Notes: a model not told the origin generated them from the sequence alone. A stretch of DNA of 64,000 bases from Mimachlamys varia (GCA_947623455.1 OX392538.1:2852001-2916000), one strand, 5' to 3'; counted from the stretch's first letter, positions 45,633 through 58,783 are shown. Numbers and translations: made by a program.

Positions 45633-46210
45633 ATTCCGACCAACATGGACAGCTTACTACTAAGCTATACGATAAACGTGATGATTTCAAATTTCCGATC
45701 GTTAACTTTCCATTTCTTAATAGTAACATCCCTGCTTCTTCAACCTATGGTGTTTACATGTCGCAGTTAATTCTGTATTCCAGGGCTTGCTCTAAATTTC
45801 GTGATTTTCGTGATCGATGTCGACTGCTGACAAACAAACTAACAACACAAGGATTCGAGAGATTCAGGTTGATCAGTACTATGGGCAAGTTTTATGGTCG
45901 CCATCTTTGTCTCATTGAGAACTATTCTGTATCTTTAAGTGATATGCTCATTAGTGTGTTTACTTGTGATTGACAATGATACTCGGTTCTCATTTTGTGA
46001 ACTTGATGTTTACTTGGATGTGACAAAGATTTACATGGCGGGTTTCGTCGATGAAGCAGAAGACGCTTACTCTTCCGGAACACCTGGTCTTATTCTCTTG
46101 CACTTTTGCAAGGGTCTCCATTTAAATCTTTCCTTTGTTCAAATTTTGCCCCAGGTTTAATCGATTTTGAGTTTGGATTGTGATTATGTTGACGCTTCGG
46201 TATTCTCTTA
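45633..46210 (+). pseudogene. Penelope-like RT C-terminus and tail
   Basis: Codes for the last ~110 residues of the RT region: YDKRDDFKFPIVNFPFLNS, YGVYMSQLILYSRACSKF, KFYGRHLCLIENYSVS. The tail follows from about 45985 to the terminus GACGCTTCGGTATTCTCTT. The coding part is open but lacks the catalytic core, so it is a 5'-truncated copy. Minisatellite flanks both sides. Confidence 0.75.
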
Positions 46211-46825
46211 TTTTATTGTCTCTGTGTGATATTTACTGTTTCAAAGTATCTATTCGTGTCCCTGTGGTATTTTCCGTCTCAAATTATCTATTCGTATTTC
46301 AGTGGTATTTAACGTCTCAATGTAAGCGTGTCTCTGTGTTGTATTTACTGCTCCGATTATCTATTATCATCTTTGTGTGTGTTGTTTACCGTCTAAGAGT
46401 ATATTTTCTCGTGTCTATGGTATTTACCATCAGAGAGTATCTAATATTGTCACTGTGTGCTGTTTATCTATTCTCATCTATGTGTGTGTTTTATCTATTC
46501 TCATCTCTGTGGGTTTTATCTATTCTCATCAATGTGTGGTATTAACCGTGTCAGAGTATCTATTCGTGTCTATATGTGGTAATTACCCTCTCAGAGTATC
46601 TATTCTCGTCTATATGTGGTAATTACCCTCTCAGAGTTTCTATCCTCGTCTCAGTGTAGTTTTTACCGTCTTGGACTATTTTGTTTTGTCTCTTGTATTT
46701 ACCGTCTCAAAGTATATATTCATGTCTCGGTGATGTATTTACCTTTGAGTATCTATTCTTTTCTCTGATATTTTACCGTCTCAGATTATCTATTATTGTC
46801 TCTGTGGTATTTGTAATGATGCCTT
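46211..46825. repeat. Degenerate minisatellite, ~38-bp unit (right block)
   Basis: About 15 diverged units of the kind seen at 45510-45632 (TCTCTGTGTGGTATTTACCG and TCTCAGAGTATCTATTC). Open frames here are by-products of the repeat. Confidence 0.7.
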
Positions 46826-48870
46826 TTTATTTTTGTTGACATTTCCTGTTGATGTGTATTGTATTGATATTTATAGTTCCGCCCTTCTGTGTTAAAGTTT
46901 TATTTTGAGCTCGTATTTATTTTCTTCATGCATTTTATTTTTTGATTATGTTCTTTTGTGAACAAATCGTTCTCCTGAAAACTCCTTGCTATACATATAC
47001 AACCATCGATATGGCACGCTCTACGTTAGATTTATGACAGGAAATTATATTCAGTTAATCGCGTATAAAGTCGATCATAAAACGATTGGCATATTTAATA
47101 TGTAAACCCGTCCTAAACAACACGTCTTTGTGTAGATGCCAAACAACACAAGATTATGTCGATGTTATGTCATGCATTTTCTAGTATAGCTTATGTATGT
47201 GGGAGCTGTTTACGTGGGTTCATGTCTATAGGTCAGTGTTTTAAGTTGCGCCTCATGGAATTTAAAATTATGAGTATGAAATAATAACTTGAATTTTTGA
47301 AATTTAACATTGGAGACATATGTTAATAAAAGAGTTTTTGAATAACACTGCTTAAAAGGTGTTCAGCGCTGAAAAATCCTCAACAGATATGTTATCTATT
47401 CCAGCTTGCCTTTCTTTCCTCCTCTCAACCTTTCCAACAGACAGGCACCAACTCCTCTTAATTTGTTTATTTGATCAAAACCAAATACAAAGCTAATACC
47501 CTGCATATTTCCTGTGATACTTGAAGTAAAACATTATCATTTTTTCATCATATACAAATTGTGTTGTTTGAATGTACCAAAATGTTTTGACATATTCATC
47601 CTGCAAGAACACATGCGAGGCATTTCAATATTTTTTATACTACGTTACTGACGATTTGAGAATTCATTCGCAGTAGTAGGCATTGTATAAATTACCATTC
47701 AATTTCCATTCACGCCGAACATATACGAATGTGTCGACATACTTTACAATAACTGGTCCCCGAAGAGAGCCCGCGCGGCGTTTGGTCTGCGTCACGTCCT
47801 ACAGACGGAGTCAAGCGTGTGCCAGCGGTCTCATTCTGCACGAAGGAATGTCTTATTTATCACTGATATAAAAGCAAATACATTATATTAACACTGATGT
47901 ATGTTGATTCTTGCGGCGTCAAAAATGGTGTTGAATGGAGCAAATTGACGCTTGAAGAATAGCGGAAGTGACAAGGGAGTAATCATTATGCAGCGGTCAG
48001 AGGTAGCAATTATTCAGTTCCTTTTGTTGCGGTTTTCGTTGCTCCCCGGGCGAGAAATGACTTGGCCTTTATACTGTTCTCATGTTAATATGGTCGTATT
48101 TATAGGGAGGTTTCTCTATATTTAATGTGCAATTTTTACGCAGCTTGAGGTCGTAATGGCTTACATAAGTATGTTTACCCTCTAACCAAGTCTAGTGTCC
48201 TGCGAGTGAACTTAAAATAACCTTGCGGGGGCGCGTCGCCTTAAATAACTCGTTTTATTGAGGTAGTGTGTAGCTTAATTTGAAAATGATTAACATTCTA
48301 TCATAACGAAAAACATAGTTATTGGGCTTTAATCAGAAATTTGTATGCAGGTTTATCAAGCGAGTAACTGCCGTACGTACCAACACACCACCGTACACTG
48401 CTCTATCCTTCCAGTCTTCTTGTTGTAAAATCTTTACATAGAGACAATGTTTTGCTCTTGTTTTAAGGTCTTTACATAGAGACCTTGTTTTGGTGTCCAA
48501 ATATTGTATACTGATTTAAATGAACATTAATTTGATACAAAAATGTCAGGATATCAGTATAATATTACTATATTAATAACTGAAAATCTTGTCTCGATTG
48601 AATGATTGTACTACTACTATTTCTACACAATACAATGTATATTAACATTAATTACGATGACATGTCTTTTGAACATTCTATAGATTGTTACGGCTACATG
48701 TATCACGCTTCCCTATGTAAACACGGCTGATATTTCGACCGTGTTTTTGTAAATGTGATGGTTTAAAGGCCTCTATTAAACTGGCTTACTCAGCCATATT
48801 TCAGTCTTACGAATTACATAACGTGCTCCAAATTAATCATTCGTGTTGAATTGAAGAACATAATACAAAA
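46826..48870. other. Intergenic, no gene recognised
   Basis: Mixed AT-rich sequence. A short GC-richer patch at 47750-47830 has no clear coding signal. Confidence 0.45.
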
Positions 48871-48874
48871 TAAA

Positions 48875-49205
48875 TAAAAGAATACCGAAGCTTTAACAAA
48901 ATCATAATCCAAACTCATAATCGATTAAACCAGGGGCAAAACATGAACAAAGGAAAGACTTACAAGGAGACCCTTGTAAAAGTACAAGAGAATAAGACCT
49001 GGTGTTCTGAAGAGCAAGCGTATTCTGCTTCATCGACGACACCCGCCATGTAAATCTTTGTCACATTCAAGTAAACATCAAGTTCTCAAAACGAGAACTG
49101 AGTACCATAGTCAATCACAACAAGTAAACACACTAATGAGCATACTCAAAAACGTCCATCTTCATATTACTTAAAGATACAAAGTATTTCTCAATGGGAC
49201 AGAGC
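48875..49205 (-). pseudogene. Penelope-like tail and RT C-terminal end
   Basis: Inverted copy: AATACCGAAGCTTTAACAAA (terminus) through CTTCATCGACGACACCCGCC to GTCCATCTTCATATTACTTA and CTCAATGGGACAGAG, the last codons of the RT region. It stops where the sequence becomes unrelated at about 49206. Confidence 0.65.
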
Positions 49206-49234
49206 TATTTCAAAGTAGAAAAAACGTTATTAGT

Positions 49235-49252
49235 GCCCCCCCCCCCCCCCCT
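49235..49252. repeat. Poly-C tract
   Basis: About 18 consecutive C residues. Confidence 0.85.
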
Positions 49253-49823
49253 CTTCCTAAAAGTAACTCCTCGACACTTTCACAGGTAAACCGAACTAGA
49301 TGTCACTTCATTATGTCTGATGAATGAACACCTTAATACTTATTAAAGCAATTCTCACATTTTGACAGTATCTTAATGTAAGTCTGGCCTAGATTAATTA
49401 GGATATGTTCAGAACATGTAATTTCATAACATCCAATGATGTTACATATACGTTTTACATGTAATAAAAACATTGTAAAATGAAAAACTTATGTATGAAA
49501 ACATGTTACGAAAATGCAATAATAATTCATTAATTATCTGTAATAAGACTAGTCATGCTAACCTGTATGAGACCTGGCATAACCGATTTACCTAAAGTAA
49601 CATCGAACATGATTAAAATGTTTGTGTGGCTAGTACCCAAATAATTTGTAGAAACGATATGTTGTGTTCCTCCATTACTCTTGGTGTTAATAACTTGAAC
49701 CAAACTCTCTTTGTTCAGTTTATGGTTAAATTCTGTGGATGAACAAATGTTTTCAAATTTCAAATGAAGATTTTCCCCAAAAGACAGTTTACATACATAA
49801 GGGTCTTGCACAGTAACTGTTTG

Positions 49824-49827
<4 letters not shown>

Positions 49828-49855
<28 letters not shown>
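49828..49855. repeat. (GT)n microsatellite
   Basis: About 14 GT repeats; on the - strand it appears in a 128-codon open frame (49530-49916) that has no other support. Confidence 0.85.
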
Positions 49856-49856
<1 letters not shown>

Positions 49857-49916
49857 GTCATTGAGGGGGATGAATATATCGAAGAAAGATTTTAAAAATC
49901 TTGCAACTAGATACAT

Positions 49917-52330
49917 TTAAACGACTGTCTTTAAATAGTTGAATACCCCAGTCTTTAACTTTTTATTTCTTGATAGTAATAACAATGCTTACCAATTAGA
50001 TCTAGTTTGGAAATACAGAGTATATTCTTTTTTTCCGTGTATGATTTGAATATTGACCATTATCATTATAAGGAGGTTCTTACCCAGATAAATAAGGTGA
50101 GTAGAACATTCCTGTTTTAGAAATGATGACGGTTTACATAGTTCTCGAAAACAACTTCGAGGATGAAAGAGTGGTATTATTTATTGACAGTTTTGTAATA
50201 TCAACGATTGTAAAGCATCATTTAAACGTTTGTAACGGGTCCATCTATTATGATAGTGGGGAACAAGTCTGGTGATGATTTATTGAATATGAAAAATGAA
50301 ATTACACAATGAACTGCGCATGAAGCTTTATTGCAGTGCACAGTGCACCTAGTTCAAAACAGAAATCGAGGAGAAAAACATTGATATTAAATTCAAACCC
50401 GTGATATGGGATACGAGATGCTCGACAGATTAAAATGATTTCTGGAGAATTCGAAGTTGTAGATTTATCCGCGCGAAATCAATCGCCATGAATCACGTTT
50501 CTATGGCCGGTCGGGTCTGGTTCTCTAATGAACGTTTAAGTCAACGGTTAGTGCCGCGCAATGATCCCTTTGTGGTCCCGTCTGGCTCGCGAGAATGCAA
50601 CGAGAGTGAGCAACACATCCCGTCATTGACGCTTTATGACACTTCACTGTCGTATCACATCGCCCATCATAATGTATTAATGCGCGAGGAGAGTGTAATT
50701 GCCGGAAACGACCTCGATCCCGAATCTCGTGGGACGGTCGGGGAATTGTCGGTTAATTCATTACATGATTGACGGGAAAATTGAAGATGTCTGATTTATA
50801 TTGAATAACGTGGACATTTGATGGCGGACAGAGATAGACGGGAATGCAAGTAGCTTCTATGTTAAATTTAATCCCGACCGTTTTACATAGAAGCATCCTC
50901 AGTTTTAAGTTTTATGAAACCTTCAAAAAGCAGCATGTGCTGCCATATAAAAGCCACGCCAATTACTTATCGCATTATTATCCAGAAAGTAATCAGCGAT
51001 ATCTTATAATAAACTAAACACACCTGTCCATTGATGGCATCTCTTTTGTTCTTCTTCGTGATAAATTATACACACCTGAAGATTGAATGTATCCATTTTC
51101 TCGTTCATCCAGACTAATCGAAACGTGTTGGTATATGAAAGGAAATTACTAGATTCTCGTTATTGTGAGTATTTACGTGTTAAGAAGCAATTTTGTCATA
51201 AAACATCCCCTCATTAAATAGACTAGAACAATTTCGACATCTTCTTTGCTTTTTGTACGTGATCTAAATGTAATCACATGTCCGCCACATTAAATCGGTA
51301 TACACCACGTGTTTATGAAGTCTATCTGTGTAAAATAATATCTCATTAAAACCATAATAAAGTATGAGGTAAAAGTGCATTCATACAACGCTTCAAAGAT
51401 ATGAGGGGGAAAACTTGCTGATATGTTCTCTGTTATTTGATTCTATGTAAATACTTGCTGTGGTAAGGTTAATGACTTGTGTAAATAGTCTTAACCAAAA
51501 AGACTCGGAAACAAAAAGATTAAAAAAAGACTCCTATACAAATAGACGAAAACAGATACTAACAAAAAAGTCGAGTTATCAATGACGATGCCCGTTCCCT
51601 AGTTAATGTTCAGAGTTTTAGGCAAGATTCTCTGTTATTCCGGAAATCAATAACTCTAAATTTATAATCAGCACCACCAGGCAGAGTTACGTACCTTTAC
51701 CGGAAGTAAATGGCACGATATTCGTTACTATCACAAGAGGGGTTACACGAACATACCACGGCCTCCCAAATACACAAGCATTCACATCCGCATTCACATG
51801 AAAGCCGTCCTTAAAACCAGACAAACCAAGCAACCGTAGCCTTCAGATAGGCGATTAAGGAACGGAGATTGCTTCCGGACCTGTGTAAGGTACATGTAGA
51901 TGCAGTTTTCGTTTTGGTATGTATTATATCGAATAATAAGACAAATACCTTTCAAGAGATTGTTAATCGTTAATCTTAGGTTTAACCTGAGGCAGGAGTC
52001 GGTAGGTCATTACGTAGATTTCACATACACGTGTAAGTGTTCACAGGAACGGATATATTTCACGTGTAAGTTTGAACTCAAGCAGAGCTCCCGGATCATT
52101 TAGAATATTCAGCATCGAGGCAAATAAGCGAGACCCTAACATTATACATTCTAATTCTTCAAATATGTTCCAACGTTAAGCCACAACACTATAAGAAAAA
52201 CATTTATACGCATGTCATCACGTATGATATGTCACCATCATGTGTGAGGATATGTTGTGCTTAGCTATCAGTGACGTGTCTGTGTGTCTTTGACGTACAA
52301 TATGACATGTGAAGTTCTATAACTACTCCC
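49917..52330. other. Intergenic; one compositionally unusual block
   Basis: The stretch 50470-50770 is clearly more GC-rich than its surroundings and holds a 94-codon open frame (50488-50772, starting MNHVSMAGRVWFSNERLSQR) without recognised domains. It contains homeodomain-type TTAAT/ATTA cores, so a conserved non-coding element is as likely as a gene. A scrap of repeat R1 lies at 51740-51830, inverted. Confidence 0.35.
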
Positions 52331-52339
52331 TGCTTGACG

Positions 52340-52590
52340 TTCAGCTTTATGGGAGTGGAACGACTGGTTCGCCCGTTGTCAGTATAATGTGACCGGGAAA
52401 GGGGGGCTTTGGCAAACTACTTCAGTGTGGTAGCACTTCAAATCGGCAAAAGATTCGGACTATCGAAATAAATCATACACGAGCATACGCATCTCCAAAA
52501 TACACACGCTCTCAACACCACATCGCATACACCCGGCGGCCGTCCTTATATGACCCTGGTGTTAATAGGACGTAAACACAACCAACAAAT
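52340..52590 (-). repeat. Dispersed repeat family R1, inverted copy
   Basis: GAACGACTGGTTCGCCCGTT, CACTTCAAATCGGCAAAAGA and the end GTTAATAGGACGTAAAC match the copy at 6308-6545 in reverse. Confidence 0.65.
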
Positions 52591-53080
52591 CTTAAGACGG
52601 TGGGAAAGGTGACTTAAATATGATTTGCGGAATATATGGCATATTAATATTATTGTGAAGTACATGTATGCTATGTGATAATTTACGTAATTGTCGGGTG
52701 TACAGTACTCGAATTTAGATAGTAAGACGTGTGTTCACACCTCGATCATGTATCCCTTCCTGATATTTGAATCCAGAATAATCTAGACTCTTCTGCTTCT
52801 TTTCTCAGTATTCACCTACAGCGCGACGAACAGGAACTGTTTACTACTAGCATTCCTAGCGTTTTCCTACGTGGTAGTAGTAAACCTACGATATTTGTAA
52901 AACATTTTCTTCGGGTTGGAAAGTATGTTTTATTAAAAGATTGTGTGACGTTTCGATGAACCCTGTCCCCTTTGTCAGACAAATGACCAGAGAAACTATA
53001 CCTACGATGTTTACCTGTTACAGTGAATTCGGTATTTGATTCATTGCCTCGATCATCCAACGATGAAGGTTGGTAAAAAA
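52591..53080. other. Intergenic, no gene recognised
   Basis: At 52945-52985 the - strand reads CTGACAAAGG...CGAAACGTC, recalling the signature of other Penelope-like elements, but the core is not intact. Confidence 0.3.
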
Positions 53081-53830
53081 ATAGAGAATACCGAAGCGTC
53101 AACAAAATCATAGTACGAACTTAATAAAAGACCAGGTGTTCTGGAAGTGTAAGCGTCGTCTGCTTCATCGTTGACACCCGCCATGGAAATCTTGGTCACA
53201 TCCAAATAAACATGAAGTCCTGGAAATGAGAACAGAGTCATCATTGTCATATATGCCCTTCTGAACTTGAAATAAAGGACACAACAGACTCGATATTCTA
53301 GTGTTTGCTCTTAATATATAAACATGTACAGCAAGTTTTTTGTCAACAGTCGAAATCTATCATGAAAATTGCGATATTTATAGCAAGCCCTAGAATAACG
53401 AGTCAAATGGCATGTTATTGTATAGCTGAGTAGCAAACTGTCAGTATGTTTGTTTTCATAGAATACCAACAGTCAATTTGAAAATGATTTCTCCAAACTC
53501 ATCAAAAATATTAATATTGTCAACCAGGAGTTTAATCGTTCGTTTTAAATATTTCTCAGTGTATTTTAATCTTAGCTTTTTTGTGTTTTTGTTTCACAAA
53601 ATATGCTCCAATATAGCCCATAACCATATAATGTATCGTCGTCCACCTTTCTTGAAAGAAAAAAACCTTCACACTGAGAGATTGAAGGCCTTATTTAAGT
53701 TAAGTATGATGTATTGTAGTCCACAGGATGTTGATAGACGAAACATGTTTTGAGGAGAATGTGTTTAAGACTGACACGAAGTTATTTCGTATTTTTCAAA
53801 TCCACAATTACAAGAACAAAAACGAGCACA
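53080..53830 (-). pseudogene. Mosaic, degraded Penelope-like copy
   Basis: 53085-53250 is the inverted tail (GAGAATACCGAAGCGTCAAC to GAAATGAGAACAGAGTCATC). 53255-53295 is a forward scrap (CCCTTCTGAACTTGAAATAA). Inverted RT sequence resumes from about 53330 (CAACAGTCGAAATCTATCAT), with parts of the region before the GIPMG motif at 53490-53700. Rearrangement and point decay are heavy. Confidence 0.55.
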
Positions 53831-55081
53831 TAAAATGTTATTCCCGATTGAAGATAAAACATTGAACTATTACCTGTAATAAAAGTTTATATGGGAGTAA
53901 AAGATTCAGAAAAGTATAAAACAATGCGTAAATATCAAGGAATTCCCTGCTGAAGATGTTAACAGTTGGTCTTGTTTTCAATCAAAGTAAGCAAGAAACC
54001 AAGATAGTTTTTATAGTGCTGTAAGGGAACTAACTCGTTTTGGATGTTAGATCATCAATGGAATGCTTTTTGAGTGGAAGAAGGGAACTAACTCGAATAT
54101 TCTGACTTTCCAAAGTTCTTACATGGAAAGCTTGCTAAACCTAGAGTAAGTTTAGTTAATTTTAACTATGTGAGTGTCCGTTAAACATACTTTTTCCGTT
54201 ATGTTGTTTGATGATAATTATTTTACGTTCGGGTATATAATTAGTCTTCTGTTTTTAATGCCATTGATTTAAGTATTAGACTGGAGTTTAATGTTACCAA
54301 TGAAACTTAGCCTGTGCATCATGTTTCATTAGCTTCTATTCGATAGCTGTCTCCTGAGGAATCTGAAGTAATCACCAAACATCGGTTTCCCGATTAGTTT
54401 ATACGTTCGAGTGTTTATTAGCCCCTATTACTCCCGGTGTTTAATCAGCACATCACTAATTAACACCTTCCAAAATAAAAGAACATTTACTGGCAGTGGG
54501 TTATATATAAATAGATATCTTTAGCGTTTACCGTTATCTGATTGTAGTTGTAATTAAGTGGCTAGCTCCAAACAGATATGGCAATCTTACAGAACAGTTA
54601 AAATTCTACCATAAAGTGAAGGAAGCCATGATGTAACACGAGCTCTTACACTGGTATACAGTTTCAAAGAAGTGTGATTACATCTTCATTATTCATTTGA
54701 AGTTTTTGAGCTGATTTTCATTTTCTCAGAATTGGGGGTAATTTATATTTTGATGTTAGTTTTTGTTGTTGCTATCAAAAGATGCTTTGCTAGTTTATTT
54801 GGTATTTATCTAGTCATAAACTTGCGATTCTATTTTTGTTGTTTGCTTTGTTGCTGGTACACTTGGTTAAATCATTGTTTGAGATTATGGTATAGCGTTA
54901 AATTTATTTTGTTTCTTTATATGTAATTTATAGTAAAATTATCTATTCAAGTAAAAGACATAATTGTGTAATATTACAATATTTTAACTACCAAACAAAT
55001 GATATTAAACGTATTATGCAAACATAATCAACACGACACAATCTTACCTGTATACATTGTTGTTGCCTGTCGCAATACATC
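53831..55081. other. Intergenic, no gene recognised
   Basis: AT-rich; a short AAGGGAACTAACTCG motif occurs twice about 65 bases apart near 54030-54100. Confidence 0.4.
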
Positions 55082-55466
55082 CAATCTGATTAAAATCGTA
55101 TCTTGATCTCCGTGCCGTTCCGTTAACTTCTCTCTGCTGCGTTAAGATCTGCAAAGATCCCTTAGGGAGTCATGTCCTGATGACCTTTTGCATTAGCCAA
55201 TCAAATTATTATTGTCAGAATCTTGAAATTTTGAAGTGACAATCTTGCATAATCGCATTTGTCCGTTTAGTCATTTCGTCACCAAAAAGCTCATTGGGGA
55301 TAATGTGACAAAATGACTTGCTGTAAGATGACAGGTCATTGGAAAATGATTTAAGTGTTAAGTAAAGAGGCGACAAAGGTCATCTGAACGTGATAACCTC
55401 TTATGGAATGTTGTCAGATCATTGTAAAAGTGAGTGGGAACAAGGATCTGTATTTTAATCAGATTG
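55082..55466 (+). mobile_element. MULE-like MITE, 385 bp, with perfect target duplication
   Basis: Starts CAATCTGATTAAAAT and ends ATTTTAATCAGATTG. The 9-bp CAATACATC flanks it on both sides (55073-55081 and 55467-55475). Together with the copy at 22551 this fixes a 9-10 bp duplication, typical of Mutator-like elements. Confidence 0.85.
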
Positions 55467-55835
55467 CAATACATCAATCAAGTCCTAGGCATCAGACCAG
55501 CGTATATTCAAACCTCCAAGGCAATCCACTCTTCCTTTTTTATAACTATAGGCTCCCAGAATCATACAATATAAAACTAAAGCATTAGAAAATTACAATC
55601 TTCAAATTGTAATCAACAGAAAAAAATATGTAGGATAAGACCAAAAGACACACGTCCTACATAAATATCAAATATTTTACAAACAATAATCTCGATTTCC
55701 TCAAAAACACGCAAAATTTTATTGCATGCCATTGTTAAGAGGAAGACCGCCTTCCATTGACAGCGAAAAGCTAGCGCGTGCAATGACGTCAAAACTCATT
55801 GCTATGCAGAAAGTAGCACGATAGCTAACGAAAGA

Positions 55836-56765
55836 CACGGACATTTTGCGTGTAAGCCGGTTGTCTTACAGATGTTTTTCTAAATTTCATTCTGGTCATG
55901 AATCGGTTGAAGATGCACTTTACTCGGAAAGACTTGGGTCTGCGGTTCCCAACAAATTGAACGTCAATAAAATCAAGTAAATCATTGAGAAAGACTCCCG
56001 TTATACGGTCAGACAACTAGCACAAATGAAAATCTAGCGTTTAGCATCTGTTCATTTCTTTCAGAAGAAAAATCTCAAGGTTAGGAAAATAAGTGCTCGT
56101 TGTATCCCACATTTACTCACTAACGAGACGAGAAGAAACGTATACGTGTACAAATGGCTAAGAGACTGCTAAAAAAGAATCTAAACTATCGGAAAAGGAG
56201 CATTTGATAGTCTCATAATGGGTGATGAGACATTGGTGCATTTGAATGAGCCTCAGAGGAAAGTTGACAATAGGATTTTGGCTTTTAAACATGCCAAAAT
56301 CCCAGTATTGCTAAACGGACACTGACAGCAAAGAAGGTGTTATACGCAATATTGTTTAGAAATAGTCGAGTTCTGTCCAGTTGTTACATAGCAATGCCCA
56401 AGCCCACAAATCGGCAACTACCGTTTTTTTTAAGTCGGAAAAGGTCAATGGCTTTATACCAGACCCTCCAATCAGCCCGGCCCTTGCCCCGTGTGATTGT
56501 TTTCCTCTTTCCGAAGCTAAAAAAACCCACATATCTAATAGGAGATATAGTTCAAGAAGTGAGCTGGAATCTGCAGTTTACCCGTTTCTGATTAGTGTAC
56601 CCAAAGAATAGTATGAACATTGTTTCGAAAATTGGATTCTAACGGTGTCTTCAAGTTAAAGGTTAATATTTTTAAGGCAACTAGAAAAAAAACATTCGAA
56701 TTTTGATAAGCGTTTCTGAGAAACTTTGTCATTTGCAAAAGTTTTCGAACACCCCTCGTATATCA
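55836..56765 (+). pseudogene. Dead mariner-type transposon
   Basis: Translating across several frames gives a mariner transposase in order: a helix-turn-helix remnant near 55865, EKDSRYTVRQLAQ at about 55985, MGDETLVHLNEP at 56219 (first catalytic aspartate kept), NAQAHKSATTVFF at about 56395 (the aspartate of the usual DNARPH is lost) and LAPCDCFPLSEAKK with the last aspartate, then RRYSSRSELESAVYPFL. At least four frameshifts or stops break it. The right terminal repeat ends ACTTTTGC(A)...CGAACACCCCTCGTAT at 56765; no left repeat is found. The full family protein would be about 350 residues. Confidence 0.75.
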
Positions 56766-57795
56766 TCGTGTGATCGATTTCAGCCAAATAGTGAGGAGAA
56801 AGAAACATGGAAGAGGTGGGGGAGGGGGTAGTTAATTGTTAGACGTCGTTAAATATTACATTCAACTAAACTGTAATATATAGGAATTATAAACTGTGTA
56901 AGTCCGATTTGGGGCGTAGGCCCGATTTTTTTTATAATTATTTCTACCAAATATATTGTTCGCAATGCTATCTGATGATTCTTAGTTTTAATTCTTGGAA
57001 AAATTGGTCACTTGACAAATGTTAGGGGGGTGGGCGCGGTCTGCGCCCCCCTCTGGATCCGCCTATGGGGTTATGTTAGAAAAGTCACGGCCTATATATT
57101 GCTGTCTGTGTAAGAGTCTGCGGAGTTGCTTTGTAGTATGTTTCTGTGGTTACCTCCCTTTTGTCGTAATTAAGCATTGAGATTGTTTCTTGTTCTAAAT
57201 CTGTTTTAATGTCAAAGAAATGGCTTTATCGGGTTATTTCAAAATGGCACATTTAATATTTGCCACGTAGATACGTGTTTAGCTTAACGGAATAAGATTT
57301 AAATGAAATTGTCATTCATGATGTAATCATGGTTTATATAAATGGACGTCTTTATGAGTTAATTTCCGTGAATAGCTCGCTATTAACGCCACCGTCTATC
57401 ACAAACGTCCGTATTGTTATAAGTATATGAAGATATTATTGCCATTCCTGATGGAATTTAAGATTGGATTTCGCTGCCGTGAAATTGAAAATTTGTTTTT
57501 AAAGAGCAAAGTAAATTGATTATCAGTACATGAAGATACAAAGATTACAGTTGGGAACCAAGGACACATTTTATTATTCATAGATTTCTAAATTGACGAA
57601 GAATGTGTTTGCTTTAAAATCAAATGCACACAGAATACCATGGGCCTATATGAATTTGTAGTTTGTTGAACTTTGTTAATACAAATTAACAAAGTGATTT
57701 TTGTACTACTTTGTATTTTTGTACTATTTCTTTTTACAAAAAAAAATGTATTTCACCAACTGATGTCAAATACAATGTAACAGTAGCATCCTGGT
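56766..57795. other. Intergenic, no gene recognised
   Basis: Includes a GC-rich island (GCGCGGTCTGCGCCCCCCTC near 57030) of the kind found at the ends of some mollusc repeats; not classified. Confidence 0.35.
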
Positions 57796-57855
57796 ACTAC
57801 GTATATAATTTGATATATTCAGTATATAATTTTATATATTTATTATATCATTTTT
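57796..57855. repeat. 21-bp minisatellite, decayed left block
   Basis: Three diverged units of the TATATAATTTGATATATTCA type directly before the RT fragment. Confidence 0.5.
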
Positions 57856-58600
57856 TCACTTTCAGATTTATCGACGATGTGTTGTCTATAAACAACAAGA
57901 AGTTTGCTGACCACGTCGATCGTATATACCCTTCTGAACTTGAAATAAAGGACACAACAGACTCTTCTACATCAGCTGCTTACCTCGATCTCTACTTAAA
58001 CTACGACCAACATGGACAGCTTACTACTAAGCTATACGATAAACGTGATGATTTCAATTTTCCGATCATTAACTTTCCATTTCTTGATAGTAACATCCCT
58101 GCTTCTCCAACCTATGATGTTTACATGTCGCAGTTGATTTGGTATTCCAGGGCTTGCTCTAAATATCGGGATTTTCTTGATCGATGTCGACTGCTGACAA
58201 ACAAACTAACATAACACAAGGATTCGAGAGATGCAGGTTGATCAGTACTATGGGCAAGTTTAAGGTTGCCATCTTTGTCTCATTGAGAAATATTCTGTAT
58301 CTTTAAGTGATATGAAGATGGACGTTTTTGAGTATGTTCATTAATGTGTTTACTTGTTGTGATTGACAATGATACTCGGTTCTCATTTTGAGAACTTGAT
58401 GTTTACTTGGATGTGATAAAAGATTTACATGGCGGGTGTCGTCGATGAAGCAGAAGACGCTTACACTTCCGGAACACCTGGTCTTAGTCTCTTGTTCTTT
58501 TGCAAGGGTCTCCATGTAAATCTGTCCTTTGTTCAAATTTTGGTTTAATCGATTTTGAGTTTGGATTATGATTATGTTGACGCTTCGGTATTCTCTTATT
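57856..58600 (+). pseudogene. Penelope-like RT C-terminal half and tail
   Basis: Begins at the catalytic region FRFIDDVLSINN, continues YPSELEIKDTTDSSTSAAYL, FNFPIINFPFLDSNIPAS and SRACSKYRDFLDRCRLL. One base-level change near 58210 breaks the frame, then the 3' tail ends at GACGCTTCGGTATTCTCTT. Truncated exactly at the second catalytic motif; flanked on both sides by 21-bp minisatellite. Confidence 0.75.
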
Positions 58601-58745
58601 TTATTTGATGTATTTATTATTTGATTTGATGTATTCAGTAAAAGATTTGATGTATTCATTATATAATTTGATGTATTCATTATATAATAATTTGATGGTT
58701 AAGAAATGGTATAATATGTTCTATATATGGTTTGGCGTATTTAGT
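58601..58745. repeat. 21-bp minisatellite block
   Basis: Units of TTTGATGTATTCATTATATA type immediately after the RT 3' terminus. Confidence 0.6.
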
Positions 58746-58783
58746 ATATTGATATAATCAATGTAATTTTTTATATATATCAG

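Noticed and set aside
49530..49916. 128-codon open frame on the - strand
   Set aside because: Contains a GT microsatellite translated as Thr-His repeats and has no domain or splice support.
52943..52985. Hammerhead-like signature on the - strand (CTGACAAAGG...CGAAACGTC)
   Set aside because: The CUGANGA core is broken and no stem II can be formed.
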